Below, piece by piece: positions 13,301 through 21,185 of a stretch of DNA of 64,000 nucleotides. Under the pieces are notes generated by a model. That model did no database searches, was not told the DNA's origin, and saw nothing but the letters and a program-made list of their open reading frames with translations. This stretch comes from Megaustenia siamemsis (Eukaryota; Mollusca; Gastropoda; Stylommatophora; Ariophantidae). Position 1 is the first letter of the stretch, and each line of letters begins with the position of its first letter. The DNA lies in the NCBI GenBank assembly GCA_032433765.1, contig JAVIAB010000159.1, forward strand, positions 57,233,542 through 57,297,541. The letters are read 5' to 3'. The position numbers and the translations under genes are program-made.

Positions 13301-16300
13301 TATCTATCTATTGACCTTTCGAGCCGTAACCGGCCCATAGGGCGTAGACCAAGATACACCTTCTCCTATATGAATTTTTGTTCTAGCAGTTTTCTTTTAA
13401 AGATATTTTATCAAATCTCGCCATCTGTCTCTGTTCTGTGCAAACAGTTCTATCTCATTGAGGGAGCCAATTCCTGCTGCTCTTGCCTCTCTCATCAATG
13501 TTCTTCTCAGTGTCTCCCTGGGTCTTCCTCTTTTTCTTTTTCCTGTTGTTTCCCATTATGAGGGCTTGCTTTGCTCAAATTATAAATATTCAAATTATAG
13601 CAAGATATTAATCAATAGAACTTACTAACCATCATGATATCAAATTGTAGGTCTGGAAATTAGTCAGTACAACAACTTACTAACCATCATGATATCAAAT
13701 TGTAGGTCTGGAAATTAGTCAGTACAACAACTTACTAACCATCATGATATCAAATTGTAGGTCCAGAAATTAGTCAGTACAACAACTTACTAACCATCAT
13801 GATATCAAATTGTAGGTCTGGAAATTAGTCAGTACAACAACTTACTAACCATCATGACATCAGATTGTAGGTCCAGAAATTAGCCAGTACAACAACATAC
13901 TAACTATCATCATCATATTGTAGGTCCAGAAATTAACAACTTACTAACCATCATGACATCAAATTACAGGTCCAGAAATTAGTTAATACAACTCAGTAAC
14001 CATGATCATCGTATTGTAGGTCCAGAAATTAACGACTTACTAAACATCATGACATCGAACTATAGGTCCAGTGTTTAACAATTATTTAACTTATTAACCA
14101 TCGTCAAGCTTGGCTCTGTTGGAACTTGGCTCCCATTACAACTACTCTGAAGGTATCTCAGCCAATGATGCCAGCCTAAAAACCCACTGTCATAAATGCA
14201 AAGCTAGATGGGTCAGCAACATATCATGATCAACAGGCCTGGCAAAGAAAATTCTATCCAGTTCACAATAACAAAAAGAGACATTGATCAAAAATACAAG
14301 TTGGGAAGACAATATAAAGGAATAGATAGACCTTGACTTTGTGGACACAGAAAGATCCTGTATCAGATTTAGAAAAATGAAGGAAAGTGCTAGATAATAA
14401 ATAGCAGCACTGTTGAGATGGACATGGGATAGCTAATAATAGCAGCACTGTTGAGATGGGCATGGTGTAGCTAATAATAGCAGCACTGTTGAGATGGACA
14501 TGGTGTAGCTAATAATAGCAGCACTGTTGAGATGGACATGGTGTAGCTAATAATAGCAGCACTGTTGAGATGGAGTGTATCAGGTCTACGTTTCATTAAC
14601 AACATCGTTTTTACGATAGCGGCTTGTTAAACCTCTGATCAACGGTTCTATACCAAGCCGGAGAAAAATAATTCCTCCATTTTGGAAACAACCGGAAACG
14701 GCTTTTTTTTTCGAATGCGATGATCATCGCACTGTTCATCAAAAGGAAAGGGGGGGGGGGCAGGAATACTGATTATCAGGTATGCTGATGATACAGTCTT
14801 AATCGCTAAGAGTGAAAATGAGTTACAATAAATGTTGGACATTATAGTGAAAGAAAGCAAATATAAAGGACTCAGCCTTAATAGCAAAATGACAGAAGTA
14901 ATGGTAACAATAAAGAAAAAGAAAACATCACCTCAGTGCAAAAAAGAGACAAGTGGAACAATATTAAAACAGGTAAATGAATTTAAATATTTGGGAACTT
15001 TGTTAACCTCAGACGGAAGATGTACAAAAGAGGTGAGATGTAGAATGGCTCAGGCAAAAGCAGCTTTAAAAAATGAGGAAGATACTATGCAATCCATTTT
15101 TGACAATAGAAACAAGAAAAAGAGTTCTTAAATGTTACGTAGAGCCAGTCTTAACAAATGGATGCGAGTCATGGACAATAGGACAACAGACAACAAAATA
15201 ACTGGAGTCTGAAGAAATGTAGTTTTACAGAAGAATGTTGAGAATACCATGGACAGCTAAGAAGAGTAATGCAGAGGTTCTGAGAGAGGTCAAAGCAAAA
15301 AGAGAGCTAATTTCCAATGTTAGGAATAGACAATCATCATTTTTTGGCCATGTAATGAGAAGAGAACAACTTGAATATATTGTAACAACTGGGACAATTG
15401 ATAGAGGGAAGCAAAGAGAAAACATAACAGACAGCTTAAGAGAATGGCTTGGCAGAAGGTCAACAACAGAAATGATAAATAGCTGCCGAGATCGAAAGTT
15501 GTGGAGAGACATGATCACCTACGCCGGTAGGCCCGGTTCTTGATGATGATGCTCAGGAAACACAACAGAACATCAAAAGGAAAGGGGGGGGGCAGGAATA
15601 CTGATTAAAAGAGAGCTAAAAAAATGTATATAAGTAGCCACTGGACATACAGTGATAGGATTATAATACTCAAGTTGAAACAAAGCCATTTGACATAGCA
15701 ATATGACAGACATATGCTCAAGACTAAAACAATGAGCAAACGATGAACAAATAGAGGCATACTATGAATACCTAAATAAAGTGAAATCTTCGGACATCTT
15801 GATTGTAATGTGTGACATGAACACTAAAGTAGGAAAGGGTAGATATAAGACCATTATAGGAAATCATGGTTTAGGAAAAAATGACAGAGGAGAATGATTA
15901 ATACAATTATGTGAAGGAAATAGGCTAATAATATGTAACACATACTTTGAGCAAGAGAAAGGAAACTATACACATGGAAAAGCCCTGTAGATAAGAAGAG
16001 GAATCAAATAGATTCCATAATAATAAAAGAAAGGTTAGGTAACAGCGTAAAGAAAGCCAAAACCTGTCCAGGAGCAGAAATTAATTCAGATCACAATCCT
16101 GTAATAATTAAAATTAAAACCAAACTAAAGAGAAACAAGCAGAAGTCGAATTCATCAACAATACCACTAGATATAACAGCTTTAAATCAAAAAGATATTA
16201 AAGATACCTATACAATACGAGTAAAGAACACATATCAGAATCTGCTAAAAGAAGGAATTGAGCAATACAGAAGAGAAAATCCTGAAGAAAAATTCACAAC

Positions 16301-19300
16301 CAAATGGCAATGCATAAAGAAAAACATACAAGAAACATGCGACACCATACCCAAAAAAGAAAAGAACAACAAAAATGGATAACTAACACCATCTTAGAAA
16401 ATATGGAAGAAAGGAGACAAGCGAAGAACACTGCCCAATACAATAAAATAGATAATGAAATACACAAAATGTGCAAAAAGGGAAAAGAAGACTGGCTCAT
16501 CCAAAAATGTATAGAAATAGAAACTAGGGAGAGTAAACAAGACTTAATGGAAAGACAATCAATAACCTAAGATATGCTGACGATACTGTACTACTAGCAG
16601 AAAACCCTAATGATCTATAACAATTACTTAATGAAAAAAACACATGACAAGCAAAACGTATGGACTACACATGAATATAAAAAAAAACTAAAATTATGAT
16701 CATAAACAAAGAAAATACTCAAAACCAACAAGTGGATATCAAAATTGAAAGAATAGACCTGTTGGCAGTTCAGAACTACAACTACCTTGGACATACTATA
16801 ACCAGTGATGGAAAATGTAAAATTGAAATAAACAAAAAAACCATCATCATCATCGAGTGCCGTTTCCGCATCGAAGGTTGGCTACCACGGAGCGGCATTC
16901 TGCCCTGTCTCTTGCTTTGATGGTGCAGGTTATCATAGGCTGGTTTGTCCATCCTTTGATGTTATTCATCCATGTTAGTCTTGGTCTGCCTCTTTTACCC
17001 TGTATTTTCACCTCCAGGATTACTTTTAGTAGGCTGTATTGTCGTTTAACATGGCCCAAAAATCACATTTGTCTTGTTTGAATTGTGGTCAGTAGTTTTC
17101 TTTTCATTTTTAGTTGTTTTAAGACTTCATCGTTTGTTTTCTTTTCCTTCCATCCAATTCTACCTATTCTTCTATATATCCACATTTCAAAGGCTTCAAT
17201 TCTCTGTTCTGTTTTCTTGTCTAATGTACATGTTTCTGCACCATATAGTAATATTGAGAAGATGTAACATTTTGCTATTCTTAGTTTTAGCCCTGGTGTT
17301 ATTTGTTTTGATGTTAGTATGTTCTTCATGACATTAAAATTACTTTTTGCCATTCCTATTCTTTTGTTTATTTCAGTTGTTCATTTTCCATCACTGGTTA
17401 TAGTATGTCCAAGTCCATATTTTTTGCTTGTCATGTTTATTTCATTAAGTAATTGTTGTAGATCTTTTGAATTTTCTGCTAGTAAGTCAATATCGTCGGC
17501 AAAAACAAAAGAATATGAATGGGAAAAAGTAATTTTAATGTCATGAAGAACATACTCAAATCACAACAAATAACACCAGGGCTAAAACTAAGAATAGCAA
17601 AATGTCTTCTCAGCATTCCTATATGGTGCAGAAACATGGACATTAGACAAGAAAACAGAACCGATAATTGAAGCCTTTGAAATGTGGATATATAGAAGAA
17701 TAGGGAGAATTGGATGGAAGGAAAAGAAAACAAACGATGAAGTCTTAAAACAACTAAAAATGAAAAGAGAACTACTAAACACAATTCAAACAAGACAAAT
17801 GAAAATTTTGGGGCATGTTAAAAGACACAACTGCCAACTAAATGTAATCCTGGAAGGGAAAATACAAGGTAAAAGAGGCAGACCAAGACTAACATGGACC
17901 AGTAACATCAAATGTTGGACAAACCAGCCTATGACAACCCGCACCATCAAAGCAAGAGACAGAGCAGAATGGCGCCCCATGGTAGCCAACCTTCGTTGCG
18001 GAGACGGCACTCGATGATGATGAATTAAATTATCAAAAAAGCTTGTTCTCTTTAATCCAAACGACATTTCGGTAAAATTTCTTTAGAGTTCACAATCAAA
18101 ATATATAAAAGATACCAACATTTGATACCATTAGATCAACAATGTAGTGGGAGATATTACATTATTGCATACAAACGGTGTGTGGAGAATAATAATAATA
18201 CAGAACACAAAAATCAGAATTGTTCCTCTTTCTTAGCTTAAAAAAACGAACTCGTTGATAACAATGATAACATTGATTTCATCGATAACAGGGACACAAG
18301 TGAATATTGGGACTGAGCGGGCTTTGTTATCAGAAGAATCATTACCACGCGTCACAAGAACAACACTTTTAACATCGAATAAATGGTATAGACTTAGCAG
18401 ATACCTGCGGAGCTCAGTGTGGGAGAGATGCTATAGGAATCGGATTGAAAGCCTTCTGGCAGTTCTAGGGCCCGGAAAGATCAAAGGGAGGAAGTCTGTT
18501 GTGATGCACATCCAGCGCTTGTCACAAATCATGAATGCGTGTAAACGAACATAATGACACGATATCAATAAATGATTCATGATGTTTATATAATGGAACC
18601 TTCCTCTTCTTACACTTACTTAGGACTGTCTTGAGCTCAGCAAATGTAAAATCTTGTTCAAATACTTCAATGTTGGCAGCTGGGTTTTTACAAGCACGTT
18701 ACTGGGAATTTGTATAACGTCGTCCAGTCGTTTATTGGGGCTCTTTCTGTTAAAATTCACAAAGAACGTGTTAAATGATTCTGCTTTCTGCGTCCCATCT
18801 AAGATTATACCTGCGTCCATTTTGATATGTTCGATATGTTTGCGCCTTTTTATTCCTGATAGACATTAAATAAGACGTTATGTTTCATATTGTACAAACC
18901 TGAGTGTTTTCTTTTATGAAATATGTAGATGATAACATCACTTGTTTTACATTTGAAATACGTATCCACTTTATTAACCATTGTTGTTGTTTCACTGCTA
19001 TAAACCTTCGCGGTTGGCATCTTATAAACTGAACTATTTATGGACAACATGACAACGATGAGTGACACAGGCAATACCTATCTTTACTGACAGCCATTAA
19101 ATAGAATCTTTTATCGTAACCATTCATTGACCAACAACTCAGTAACGTTCTATTTGTTTGTTATTTCAACAGGATGGCTATGGTTGCTGTTAAATGCGCA
19201 CACAATCACGAACCTGAATTCCTAGATGGCTGTTTAAAGAATATGTCTGCTTATAATTTACTGAAGAATCGGTTTGAACTGTTGAGTTTGTGTAGAAGAA

Positions 19301-19380
19301 AGAATGATGTCTGTAAAAGTGGGAAGGCATTACGTCCCCTTATTATTGCTCTTGTGGCTGTAACTGCTTTAATCCTATAA
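1321..19380 (+). CDS. three-exon gene for a small secreted cysteine-rich protein, possibly GPI-anchored
   Basis: I infer this gene from three exons at 1321-1375, 7168-7306 and 19173-19380. Splice sites are strong: donors GTAAGT (1376) and GTGAGT (7307), and pyrimidine-rich acceptors ending CCCCCAG (7167) and TTTCAACAG (19172). Phases agree: exon 1 ends in phase 1, exon 2 enters in phase 1 and leaves in phase 2, and exon 3 is open only in phase 2. The product is 133 residues: a signal peptide of about 24 residues ending SLAQA, a mature part starting [10 protein letters not shown] with seven cysteines and two N-glycosylation sequons (NKT, NMS), and a hydrophobic tail [13 protein letters not shown] after CKSGKA, which suggests a GPI signal or a terminal membrane anchor. 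I do not recognise the family. Seven cysteines is odd, so another phase-2 exon inside intron 2 cannot be excluded. Both introns are full of LINEs and minisatellites. Confidence 0.68.
1733..1871 (+). repeat. 22-bp AT-rich tandem repeat, about six copies
   Basis: The unit ctttattagttaataaac plus taaa repeats nearly perfectly six times inside intron 1. It is rich in TTAGTTAATAAACTAA-type near-palindromes. Confidence 0.9.
2210..2330 (+). mobile_element. possible diverged tRNA-derived SINE head
   Basis: The segment has a box-A-like tagcgcactcgc near 2233 and a box-B-like ctcaaactcaattccc near 2262, spaced as in a tRNA gene but not foldable into a clean cloverleaf. It could be the decayed head of a tRNA-derived SINE different from the family at 40.7 and 59.6 kb, or chance. 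Confidence 0.3.
2380..2728 (+). repeat. 78-bp minisatellite, about 4.5 copies
   Basis: The unit contains gtgccggagcgtggagatac and gcattctcccaaccac. At 78 bp (26 codons) it stays open in both directions, giving repetitive frames that are not genes. It lies in intron 1 and is GC-richer than its surroundings. Unit-to-unit differences are few, so the expansion is fairly recent. Confidence 0.9.
2729..3296. other. intron 1 sequence with no recognised feature
   Basis: No coding frame or repeat recognised between the 78-bp array and the LINE insertion. Confidence 0.4.
3297..6287 (+). mobile_element. 5'-truncated I-clade (Nimb-type) LINE with reverse transcriptase and RNase H
   Basis: A single LINE copy inserted in intron 1 in the host gene's orientation. 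A 9-bp match acacttcac flanks it (3297-3305 and 6279-6287), a likely target-site duplication. The reading runs from the endonuclease-RT linker, RT fingers ([17 protein letters not shown] near 4070), palm ([12 protein letters not shown] near 4285), the catalytic YADD (about 4540), YLGVTM (about 4765), to RNase H with IYTDGSAT (about 5430), LTDALSVL (about 5635) and the [17 protein letters not shown] motif (about 5750). A zinc-knuckle-like CHC...H...C segment near 6050 precedes the stop at 6223. Only a few stops and frameshifts break it, so it is young but inactive. The endonuclease is lost by truncation. The 3' end runs into (GA)n. RNase H after RT places it in the I group; 'Nimb' is inferred from the host type. 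Confidence 0.88.
4684..5814 (+). pseudogene. longest open piece of the I-clade LINE ORF2: RT thumb plus RNase H
   Basis: A 376-codon open stretch covering the end of the RT domain, the connection and nearly all of RNase H. The RNase H acidic and histidine residues are visible (TDGS, AENEAI, LTDALS, SHC...[10 protein letters not shown]), so the fold is likely intact. An in-frame stop follows ADKLAN at 5812, and the ORF continues in the same frame to about 6223. It is part of the larger element, not an independent gene. Confidence 0.85.
6288..7167. other. remainder of intron 1
   Basis: No gene. There is a short degenerate run of gatatgagta-type repeats at about 6610-6730. The last bases form the pyrimidine-rich acceptor of exon 2. 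Confidence 0.5.
7168..7306 (+). CDS. exon 2: start of the mature domain of the secreted protein
   Basis: The exon begins after CCCCCAG and ends before GTGAGT. Translated in the phase set by exon 1 it reads through without a stop: end of signal peptide GSLAQA, then [17 protein letters not shown], a sequon NKT, and DKFC. It leaves in phase 2 (codon CA|G), exactly the phase exon 3 needs. Confidence 0.65.
7307..8009. other. start of intron 2, no recognised feature
   Basis: AT-rich sequence between the exon 2 donor and the first LINE remnant. I see no supported coding frame. Confidence 0.4.
8010..8590 (+). pseudogene. I-clade LINE RNase H and C-terminus, heavily decayed
   Basis: Fragments of the I-clade RNase H are legible across frames: [14 protein letters not shown] near 8092 matches [11 protein letters not shown] of the better copy near 5635, and [19 protein letters not shown] near 8220 corresponds to the SHC..HGNE.AD motif. 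Further C-terminal pieces extend to about 8590, where the tandem array starts. Numerous stops and shifts make it dead. Confidence 0.65.
8582..8895 (+). repeat. ~105-bp tandem repeat, three copies, at the LINE C-terminus
   Basis: Three copies start with ggtaccataccg near 8587, 8690 and 8793 and share ttgagctgac and atattgacgt. The first copy joins the end of the decayed I-clade ORF without a gap, so the array seems to have grown from LINE C-terminal or 3' sequence. Confidence 0.8.
8960..10835 (+). mobile_element. SR2/RTE-like LINE ORF2, 5'-truncated, frameshifted
   Basis: Readable domains in order: endonuclease-RT linker (8996-9340), [11 protein letters not shown] (about 9350), [14 protein letters not shown] (about 9530), [15 protein letters not shown] (about 9620), [16 protein letters not shown] (about 9740), [15 protein letters not shown] (about 9910), FADDIALLS (about 10040), YLGSNID (about 10235), [12 protein letters not shown] (about 10400) and the basic C-terminus [10 protein letters not shown] (about 10580). 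The RT catalytic FADD is preserved. At least three frameshifts break it, near 9347, near 9505 and in an A-run near 10187. No RNase H follows. Assignment to the SR2/RTE group is from recalled motif style and is unverified. Confidence 0.85.
9621..10247 (+). pseudogene. RT palm segment of the SR2/RTE-like LINE
   Basis: A 208-codon open stretch containing the core RT motifs, from the [15 protein letters not shown] motif through [21 protein letters not shown] and FADD. Its neighbours in other frames continue the same protein, so the ends of this stretch are frameshifts and not gene boundaries. Confidence 0.85.
10836..11370. other. spacer between two LINEs
   Basis: No supported gene. It probably belongs to the intron or to an unrecognised 5' untranslated part of the next LINE, whose endonuclease begins immediately afterwards. 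Confidence 0.35.
11371..13291 (+). mobile_element. LINE subfamily B, part 1: endonuclease and RT up to the YADD motif
   Basis: The endonuclease starts with [15 protein letters not shown] (about 11415) and continues with [16 protein letters not shown] (about 11645) and the IDYIM...TDHVPV region (about 11850-11945). There is a deletion after the first motif. The linker and RT follow (12194-13207): [17 protein letters not shown] (about 12605), [16 protein letters not shown] (about 12788), [12 protein letters not shown] (about 12984), [13 protein letters not shown] (about 13160). The element is cut inside its catalytic YADD codons by an insertion flanked by a 12-bp duplication, and resumes at 14778. 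Several stops make it inactive. Confidence 0.85.
12194..13207 (+). pseudogene. linker and RT of LINE subfamily B
   Basis: A 337-codon open stretch without its catalytic box, which lies past a stop at 13205 and is split by the later insertion. It contains a lysine/glutamate-rich linker and RT motifs 1 to 4. Part of the LINE at 11371-13291. Confidence 0.85.
13600..14095 (+). repeat. ~62-bp tandem repeat, about eight copies, decaying to the right
   Basis: Copies contain cttactaaccatcatgatat and gtaggtctggaaattagt. The first four are nearly identical and the later ones lose sequence, as expected for an array with older edges. Confidence 0.85.
14390..14575 (+). repeat. ~38-bp tandem repeat, five copies
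   Basis: The unit contains taataatagcagcactgttg and agatggacatggtgtagc. Copies are nearly identical. Confidence 0.9.
14778..15552 (+). mobile_element. LINE subfamily B, part 2: YADD to 3' end
   Basis: Continuation of the interrupted [15 protein letters not shown] (about 14782), [16 protein letters not shown] (about 14990), then after a frame change the thumb and C-terminus ([18 protein letters not shown] near 15230, [10 protein letters not shown] near 15340, [12 protein letters not shown] near 15510). The 3' end is a short (GAT)n tract at 15541-15551. The frameshift near 15120 and several stops show decay. Confidence 0.85.
15610..16837 (+). mobile_element. LINE subfamily A, part 1: endonuclease remnants fused to the RT catalytic box
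   Basis: Endonuclease pieces are legible ([18 protein letters not shown] near 15805, [11 protein letters not shown] near 15865), then a decayed linker (16300-16570). At 16570 the sequence jumps to [16 protein letters not shown], so RT motifs 1-4 are deleted. [17 protein letters not shown] follows near 16780, after which the element is interrupted by a reverse-oriented relative. It continues at 17503. Confidence 0.75.
16838..17502 (-). mobile_element. LINE subfamily A copy nested in reverse inside another copy
   Basis: On the complement this reads [15 protein letters not shown] (about 17490), thumb [19 protein letters not shown] (about 17330), [23 protein letters not shown], and the C-terminus to NLRCGNGTR near 16850, ending with a (GAT)n tail at the left edge. 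Its flanks share aaacaaaa (16830-16837 and 17503-17510), a plausible target duplication. It is 5'-truncated just before the catalytic box. Confidence 0.82.
17503..18025 (+). mobile_element. LINE subfamily A, part 2: C-terminus and (GAT)n end
   Basis: Resumes the plus-strand copy broken at 16837: NVMKNIL (about 17537), a frame change near 17610, [20 protein letters not shown] (about 17690-17760), [14 protein letters not shown] (about 17870) and the end NLRCGDGTR followed by gatgatgatg (18014). It pairs with 16850-17355 as an imperfect inverted repeat. Confidence 0.85.
18026..18600. other. intron 2 sequence, no assigned feature
   Basis: A 99-codon open frame at 18255-18554 (+) has no recognised domain. 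Another frame around 18375-18460 reads [17 protein letters not shown], cysteine-containing and close to exon 3, but it lacks clear splice sites of the right phase, so I leave it unassigned. Confidence 0.35.
18605..18880 (-). pseudogene. LINE linker/RT N-terminal fragment, decayed
   Basis: The complement reads [31 protein letters not shown] and, in another frame, [20 protein letters not shown]. This is typical of the segment between endonuclease and RT in Jockey/I-type LINEs. A frameshift divides the two parts. Confidence 0.55.
19173..19380 (+). CDS. exon 3: C-terminal exon of the secreted protein
   Basis: After a strong acceptor (TTGTTTGTTATTTCAACAG) the frame open in phase 2 reads [16 protein letters not shown], a sequon NMS, cysteines in [10 protein letters not shown], and a hydrophobic end [16 protein letters not shown] before TAA at 19378. 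A short hydrophobic tail with no cytoplasmic residues favours a GPI-anchor signal, with SGK or GKA as candidate attachment sites. If read alone from its ATG it would lack a signal peptide. Confidence 0.65.
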
Positions 19381-19563
19381 TGAATAAGGTCAACTATTTA
19401 TTTCTCTGTTACGATTATTGAGATAACTATATTTGTTTCAGTCTCATCCTTTTACCAGTTTCTACAATTACTATTTTGTCATTGTCTCATATGCAGTGTA
19501 TATCTTTTCTTTATTACTTTACTTGAGATACTTTGAAATATTCTCTTTAGTGGATGTGTTCTA

Positions 19564-19564
<1 letters not shown>

Positions 19565-19613
<49 letters not shown>
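19565..19613 (+). repeat. (CT)n microsatellite
   Basis: About 24 CT dinucleotides in the presumed 3' untranslated region of the three-exon gene. Neither flank matches the I-clade LINE 3' end that precedes other (GA)n tracts in this window. Confidence 0.95.
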
Positions 19614-19961
19614 AGATCGATGTGGAAATATATTATTAACCTGTATCACAACTGCTTACAATGCATTTTGAAATGTCAGTTGTATTATTGCAATATTTTC
19701 TTGTCTATACTCTTCGGTCTCAGCCTACATTACTATTTGCAGCGCCACATATATTCGTGTTTCCTTATTTATTTCCTTCTTTGCCACATTAACCGACATG
19801 TTTCAACAATTTATGAAGGCTTATCATATTTTAACTGTTTCCTATTATGCCCATAATTCTTGTTTAAAACATTAATCATGACAGGAACTGCCTTACCTAT
19901 TTAATCCATTCTTTGCAATCTTTAGAAGACAAAATGTTAAATAACTGAACTTGTTAAAACA

Positions 19962-19967
19962 ATAAAT
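19962..19967 (+). promoter_or_regulatory. candidate poly(A) signal AATAAA
   Basis: An AATAAA hexamer about 580 bp past the stop codon of exon 3. It is one plausible polyadenylation signal; there is no independent support for its use. Confidence 0.3.
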
Positions 19968-20959
19968 GTTGAGGGCAAATCCAGATATGAAGAAATAATA
20001 TCACAGACCAAAATACACAAGAGATGATGTTGTCAATGGAAGTGATTAATACAGTTCATGAAATCTGATTTAACTGTTGTATATGTCTGGAGCTGAAGCT
20101 GGGCATTAGAGTATGTTGATGAAGGCAACGTCAATACAACACACGCAACAGCGCCTGGGTACATTTGATTTCTAACAAGATAGTAGAGTTAGACGGTCAG
20201 AAAGAGCAAGAAACAAATCCATACACAACATAGCGTAATGTAACGAGGTCTCGTAACCTACAGTAGACTTCACTGAACTGTTAGAAAGTGGAATGACTTT
20301 TTATTGTTGGAAAAATAAAGGGACAGACAAGTGTTGGGGACAGAGTAGATGGGCTGATATTATGGTAACGGTGAGACATTGAATTGTTCAGTGTCGTTGG
20401 TGTATTATCTCCCCTTGTTCACGTTGTTTGTTCTAATGACATGAAGTAAGTCTGCATGTTTCTGTTTACCTCTTACATGTCTCAGTCTACCTATCTATCA
20501 ATGTAGTATCTACACGTGCACGACAAAAGAACAAAAATCTAGAGGTTCTACTGTCTGTATTCTGAAGATATTGCGTGTCTTGTATATACCTTTTACACGG
20601 CGTTCAAGGGAAGTAATCATTGTTTAATTTTAAATACTAAGCATGTATGTATTATGACTCTAAGATTACTTTCCAACTGTGTAGGTCATTCTCTTCTTTA
20701 ACACAAACAAGTAAAAACATCGTTTGTAAATCATCGATCTAGCTTTTGTTCGGCTGAAGTTTTGTCTTTATCTGTAATGTAGGTTCTTGTATACATTTTA
20801 CTCTTTTTATAGTTCTTTTAGTGGCCCATTTAGTGTTGCTTGTAGTGTTGTATCTATGAGCCAATGACTTCCAAATGTTGACCTAAGCAATATTGTCAGT
20901 AGTGCTTGTGTAAATTGTAAGATTAACGTGTTTGGACTTTGTTTTTATGTTAAGTTTTA
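19968..20959. other. intergenic sequence with no recognised feature
   Basis: AT-rich, no supported ORF or repeat. Confidence 0.4.
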
Positions 20960-21185
20960 AGAGCCTCGTCACGTTAAGTGGCGTATAGGGAATATAGTGT
21001 TAGTGACCATAATTTTAAAGACATTCGGCACATGATTTTTGGGGTAATGTGGTCCGTATTACGCCCATGCCGCTTTACTTTACCAGACAAAATCCGGTAC
21101 CCACTTAATGTTGGATGAACCTGGCAGCCGTCGGTCAGGATCGAACTCGACCTCTTGTTGGACTTTGTTGCTTTAGCATAAATCG
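20960..21185 (-). mobile_element. tRNA-derived SINE, minus strand, decayed
   Basis: On the complement a tRNA-like head with box B (gttcgatcctgaccgacggc) is followed by the body seen at 40.7 and 59.6 kb: ggtaccgga, attacccca, aaaatcatgtgccgaatg and the tail around cgccacttaacg. The 5' part of the head is badly diverged. It is the oldest-looking of the three copies. Confidence 0.75.

Larger units (their letters stand above)
13292..14777 (-). mobile_element. 1.49-kb insertion inside a LINE, with a 12-bp target duplication
   Basis: The insertion is bracketed by aggtatgctgat at 13280-13291 and 14778-14789, which restores a continuous LINE reading if one copy is removed. Its left end is a (TATC)n tract followed by a minus-strand LINE C-terminus (reads [20 protein letters not shown] on the complement, 13310-13560). 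That fits target-primed insertion in reverse orientation with a (GATA)n 3' tail. The remainder holds two tandem arrays and unassigned sequence. Confidence 0.75.

Noticed and set aside
14714..14731. Perfect palindrome tgcgatgatcatcgca as an operator-like site
   Set aside because: The same palindrome lies in ordinary LINE coding sequence near 12776, so it is a LINE fragment.
17074..17331. Hydrophobic plus-strand frame as a membrane protein
   Set aside because: Antisense shadow of the minus-strand LINE subfamily A copy; the same shadow appears in every copy of that family.
18255..18554. A 99-codon frame next to exon 3 as an extra exon of the secreted protein
   Set aside because: No signal peptide or domain and no splice sites of matching phase; an extra exon in this area remains possible but unsupported.
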